Shown here: piece by piece, positions 61,734-64,000 of the stretch | How the letters are laid out: each line of letters begins with the position of its first letter | Position numbering within the stretch: the stretch's first letter is position 1 | Source: Mesorhizobium amorphae | Lineage (GTDB): Bacteria > Pseudomonadota > Alphaproteobacteria > Rhizobiales > Rhizobiaceae | NCBI RefSeq assembly: GCF_014843845.1 | Contig: NZ_JHQS01000017.1 | Span: 186,001 to 250,000 of the forward strand | Reading direction: 5' to 3' | DNA: 64,000 nt | Translations under genes and position numbers: made by a program | Notes under the pieces: model-generated | The model's input: only the letters and a program-made list of their open reading frames with translations | Databases searched by the model: none | What the model was told of the DNA's origin: nothing

Positions 61734-62234
61734 CTATTCGCTCTCGCCCTCGAGCGCCGGCACCGAGACGCCCGCGAGCTCCGCCGCCAGCAGCCGCGAG
61801 GCGCCCGCTCGCGCGATCCTCAGCATCAGCGCCTTGCGTGTCGCAGCCGCCATGCGGTGCTCGGGCGCATCGCGCAGGATCTCGGCGCCATAGCCGTCGG
61901 AAAGGATGAAGCCGCATTCCTCGGGAAAGATCTCCTGGGGCACGCCGGGATGGGTGGCGAAGAAGAAGCGGTCGGAATGCAGCCGGTAGTCGGGCCATTT
62001 GCGGTCGACCCGGAAATCCTCGATCGAGGATTTGATCTCGATGATCCAGATGTCGCCCTGGCGCGTCATCGCGACGAGGTCGGCGCGGCGCCCGGTGGCC
62101 AAGGACAGTTCAGGCAGCACATGCGCGCCCATGTCCATCAACAGTCGCTGCACCCCACGCCGCACCAGCATGGCGCGCTCCGACTGTCGGCCGTCGATCA
62201 AAGGGTTGAGGGGAATCGGGGAAATGATCGGCAT
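61734..62234 (-). CDS. mmcB: MmcB family DNA repair protein
   Basis: A 166-residue protein with a PD-(D/E)XK-like nuclease core: GRRADLVAMTRQGDIWIIEIKSSIEDFRVDRKWPDYRLHSDRFFFATH, containing Asp, Glu and the EIKSS Lys. MmcB proteins are found in alphaproteobacteria and are linked to LexA-controlled repair of mitomycin C damage in Caulobacter. The ATG at 62234 is chosen over 62246. Confidence 0.85.
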   Translation of the reverse strand: MPIISPIPLNPLIDGRQSERAMLVRRGVQRLLMDMGAHVLPELSLATGRRADLVAMTRQGDIWIIEIKSSIEDFRVDRKWPDYRLHSDRFFFATHPGVPQEIFPEECGFILSDGYGAEILRDAPEHRMAAATRKALMLRIARAGASRLLAAELAGVSVPALEGESE

Positions 62235-62504
62235 GACGGGCACCATGCCAGTTTTTGTTCACGGTTTGAACCCATGAATGGCACGAGGCCGGTGAAACGC
62301 CTTTAGTGAGCACTAACGTAGCTAGGAACGCGTGCCGGACTTTCCATGAACGAAAGGCCATCAGCCTAGCTCGAATGGCTTATGGCATTGCGTCGCCGTT
62401 CATACGACGGAACGAGACAGGCTTTATCGCCGGGGCAAGGCTTGCGGGCAGCGGCTGTACCCGGCCGTAGGGGAACAGGGGAACGCTGCATCTTGCCGGT
62501 GATG

Positions 62505-62549
62505 TCCTTCACCGTCTTTAACAGCGCCTCATGCAGTGTCTGGAGCGAG
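62505..62549. repeat. 45-bp direct repeat, copy 1
   Basis: Begins TCCTTCACCGTC and ends CTGGAGCGAG; 39 of 45 bases match copy 2 at 62765-62809. Confidence 0.8.
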
Positions 62550-62764
62550 CAACGCTCGCCGTAGGCGGCGTGACCGGCTCCGTTCCCACGTTGAATGAGC
62601 CGCAGCCTATGCCTGTCACATCAGCTTAACAATTCTCTGGTAGCTAAGGCCCATAGCCTTACTTTTCCTCCGCCCCGCCAGCTTCATCCAAAGCAGACGG
62701 GGCTTATTTTTGTTGAAGACGTTGCTGCGCCGGTCCTGTTCCGTGCCATTGGATGGAAGCTGCA

Positions 62765-62809
62765 TCCTTCGCCGTCTTCAACAGCGCCTCATGCAAAACC
62801 TGGAGCGAG
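62765..62809. repeat. 45-bp direct repeat, copy 2
   Basis: Begins TCCTTCGCCGTC and ends CTGGAGCGAG, 260 bases after copy 1 in the same orientation. Confidence 0.8.
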
Positions 62810-63026
62810 GCGGTAGTGATCGCAGCCAGGCGATATCGGCGGGCCGACGATGCTCTTGTGCAGGCCGCGATCGTAAATTGACGGACCCAGCCAAGATTAG
62901 ATGGCTGCCACGCAAAGGGGCAATTACACCCAAAAGAAGTCAGGCCAGGACTGTTTTCAGCCTTGAAGGCCCACGAGCGCGGATCATATAAGAATATATA
63001 CTTTTCCCATTGCTTCAGGGGTAGGC

Positions 63027-63221
63027 ATGGCGGTGAACAGGGCAGCATCAAAAAGCGAGAGGCTCTCGGCCTTCGACCTCGATGCTCTGCGCGAGGTGTT
63101 CAGGAAGTCGGTTCGTGAGCATGACGTCTCAGCAGCCGATTGGGCGGAACACGCCAAATTGTTCCTCAAGCGGACAACCAAGCGCGAAGCTGGCAAGGAA
63201 ATTATCAACCGCGTCGTTTAG
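63027..63221 (+). CDS. small hypothetical protein, 64 residues
   Basis: A short soluble, charged protein (KSERLSAFDLDALREVFRKSVREHDVSAADWAEHAKLFLKRTTKREAGKEIINRVV). AGGGGTAGG lies just before the ATG, and third positions are mostly G or C. It is probably a real small helical protein; I do not recognise a family. It is convergent with the CueR-type regulator gene. Confidence 0.5.
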   Translation: MAVNRAASKSERLSAFDLDALREVFRKSVREHDVSAADWAEHAKLFLKRTTKREAGKEIINRVV

Positions 63222-63258
63222 GCGGCTTGGTATCAGCCATTGATGCCGCACCATCGCT

Positions 63259-63672
63259 CTATGCCGTTGGCGCTCGACTACCTTCAGCCGCCCCAGCCAT
63301 ATCATCCAAAATCGGGCAGTCCGGCCGGTCGTCGCCGTGGCAGGCGTGGATCAGTTTTTGTAGTGTCGCCCGCATCGACTGCAACTCGCGCACCTTCTCC
63401 TCGATGGCGCTGACATGGGCGGCGGCGATCTCGCGCACATCGTGGCTGGCGCGGCTGCGGTCCTGGTAGAGCGCCATCAACTGGCGACAGTCGTCGATGG
63501 AAAAGCCGAGGTTGCGCGCGCGGCGCAGGAAGGCCAGCCGATGGATATCGTCGCCCGAATAGTCGCGGTAGCCATTGCCGGCGCGCGCCGGCGCGATCAG
63601 GCCGATCTCCTCATAGTAGCGGATGGTCTTGGCCGGCAGGCCGGAACGCTCCGCGGCATCTCCGACATTCAT
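63259..63672 (-). CDS. cueR: CueR-type MerR family transcriptional regulator
   Basis: A 137-residue MerR regulator. The N-terminal helix-turn-helix and wing are NVGDAAERSGLPAKTIRYYEEIGLIAPARAGNGYRDYSGDDI, followed by the dimerisation helix. The metal loop near the C-terminus has two Cys eight positions apart (CHGDDRPDC), the spacing of copper(I) sensing CueR. It probably activates a copper exporter gene when copper is high; that target is not in the window. Confidence 0.85.
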   Translation of the reverse strand: MNVGDAAERSGLPAKTIRYYEEIGLIAPARAGNGYRDYSGDDIHRLAFLRRARNLGFSIDDCRQLMALYQDRSRASHDVREIAAAHVSAIEEKVRELQSMRATLQKLIHACHGDDRPDCPILDDMAGAAEGSRAPTA

Positions 63673-63898
63673 GGCGTCTTCCCTGGTTTCGGCAGCTCTC
63701 GGAACTGCCCCATTGAAATTGCTTCACAATCCTGTGACGGCTGTTGCCGAAATGCCGCAGTCGCGGGCTTACCGGCACGTAAGGTCCTGCATATAGGCAT
63801 CGCGCGCTTGGCAAGCAACGCAAATGCCAGCATGAATGGTTAAGGAAAAAGCGGCCGACTCGTGCCGCGATCAACTGGGCAGGGCATCGGACCTATTC

Positions 63899-64000
63899 AT
63901 GCGCATGAAGTCGTTTGCAATTGTCGCTGCCCTCGCGCTGTCGACCACCATTAGCGGTTGCAGCACCATAGGCTCGCGGCTGTTCACCAACAACTACGGC
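63899..64000 (+). CDS. lipoprotein, N-terminal part
   Basis: The frame starts at ATG 63899 (or 63905) and runs off the window end after 34 codons. It has a lipoprotein signal: MKSFAIVAALALSTTISGCS, with Cys as the lipid-bearing residue after ISG. The rest begins TIGSRLFTNNYG. The family is not recognisable from this length. Confidence 0.65.
   Translation, partial: MRMKSFAIVAALALSTTISGCSTIGSRLFTNNYG

Larger units (their letters stand above)
62235..63026. other. gene-poor stretch with duplicated coding-like remnant
   Basis: About 790 bases without a gene I can support. Two 45-bp segments, 62505-62549 and 62765-62809, are direct repeats (39 of 45 identical). On the minus strand both read as LHEALLKT within otherwise unlike sequence, and most differences between them are silent or mild. 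This looks like decayed or partly duplicated coding DNA. The open frame 62704-63051 (minus) lacks family features and is not called. Confidence 0.5.

Noticed and set aside
62704..63051. 115-codon minus-strand open frame
   Set aside because: No domain, poor codon pattern, and it includes one of the 45-bp repeats; treated as remnant DNA.
1..64000. CRISPR arrays, tRNA or rRNA genes, insertion sequences
   Set aside because: I saw no regularly spaced repeats, tRNA-like cloverleaf with a TTCGANNC arm in a suitable place, rRNA sequence or transposase-like protein.

Overview
The window looks like chromosomal DNA of a Rhizobiales alphaproteobacterium, most likely Mesorhizobium. The reasons are the very GC-rich third codon positions, a succinoglycan-type exo gene set, an ActS/ActR (RegB/RegA) pair, an MmcB-type DNA repair gene, and short intergenic palindromic repeats of the kind common in Mesorhizobium. 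The species call is an inference from gene content.

Layout. Positions 1-1.3 kb hold the end of an acetone-carboxylase-type gamma subunit gene and an SDR dehydrogenase. Positions 1.5-34.3 kb are a large exopolysaccharide locus: polymerase (ExoQ-like), acyltransferases (ExoZ- and ExoH-like), export and chain-length proteins (ExoF, ExoP), priming transferase (ExoY), repressor (ExoX), glycosyltransferases (ExoL, ExoA, ExoM, ExoO and two more), flippase (ExoT-like), beta-glycanase (ExoK), UDP-glucose dehydrogenase and UTP-glucose-1-phosphate uridylyltransferase (ExoN). Between exoX and exoK lies a lasso peptide cluster at 7.1-12.9 kb (genes A-B1-B2-C-kinase-ABC exporter, minus strand), with a divergent nucleotidyltransferase. 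Its 50-residue precursor gene, 12783-12935, has a leader motif YETPSL, a Thr two residues before the core, a Gly1...Asp9 ring and a C-terminal Ser, which fits the HPr-kinase-like gene in the cluster.

Positions 34.5-40 kb hold an acyl-CoA synthetase gene and a second, smaller RiPP-like operon. It encodes a 26-residue precursor-like peptide with the same YxxPxL motif, a PqqD-like RRE, a B2-type protease, an HPr-kinase-like protein and, convergently, another nucleotidyltransferase. It has no asparagine-synthase cyclase and no exporter. This B1-B2-kinase-nucleotidyltransferase set without a cyclase is the most unusual system in the window.

Positions 40-52 kb are one long minus-strand operon-like block. 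It holds a binding-protein-dependent ABC importer (two permeases, two ATPases, one small membrane protein), an ATP-type dihydroxyacetone kinase, and a PTS-type dihydroxyacetone kinase whose phosphorelay (EIIA/DhaM, HPr, EI) is split into three genes. A strong inverted repeat upstream is a candidate operator.

Positions 52-64 kb are mostly housekeeping and accessory genes: PIG-L deacetylase, EamA transporter, HrpB helicase, ActS/ActR, NhaA, an ECF sigma factor with a SnoaL-like tail next to an SDR gene, MmcB, a CueR-type regulator and the start of a lipoprotein gene. Positions 62.2-63.0 kb contain no gene I can support.

A recurring 12-bp element, TGCTGCANNGCA, occurs in front of several exo genes, the lasso precursor, the acyltransferase and the dihydroxyacetone block. 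Four of the six exact copies lie 44-56 bp before a start codon. This suggests one regulator, perhaps PhaR/AniA-like, links carbon storage status, polysaccharide and the lasso peptide.
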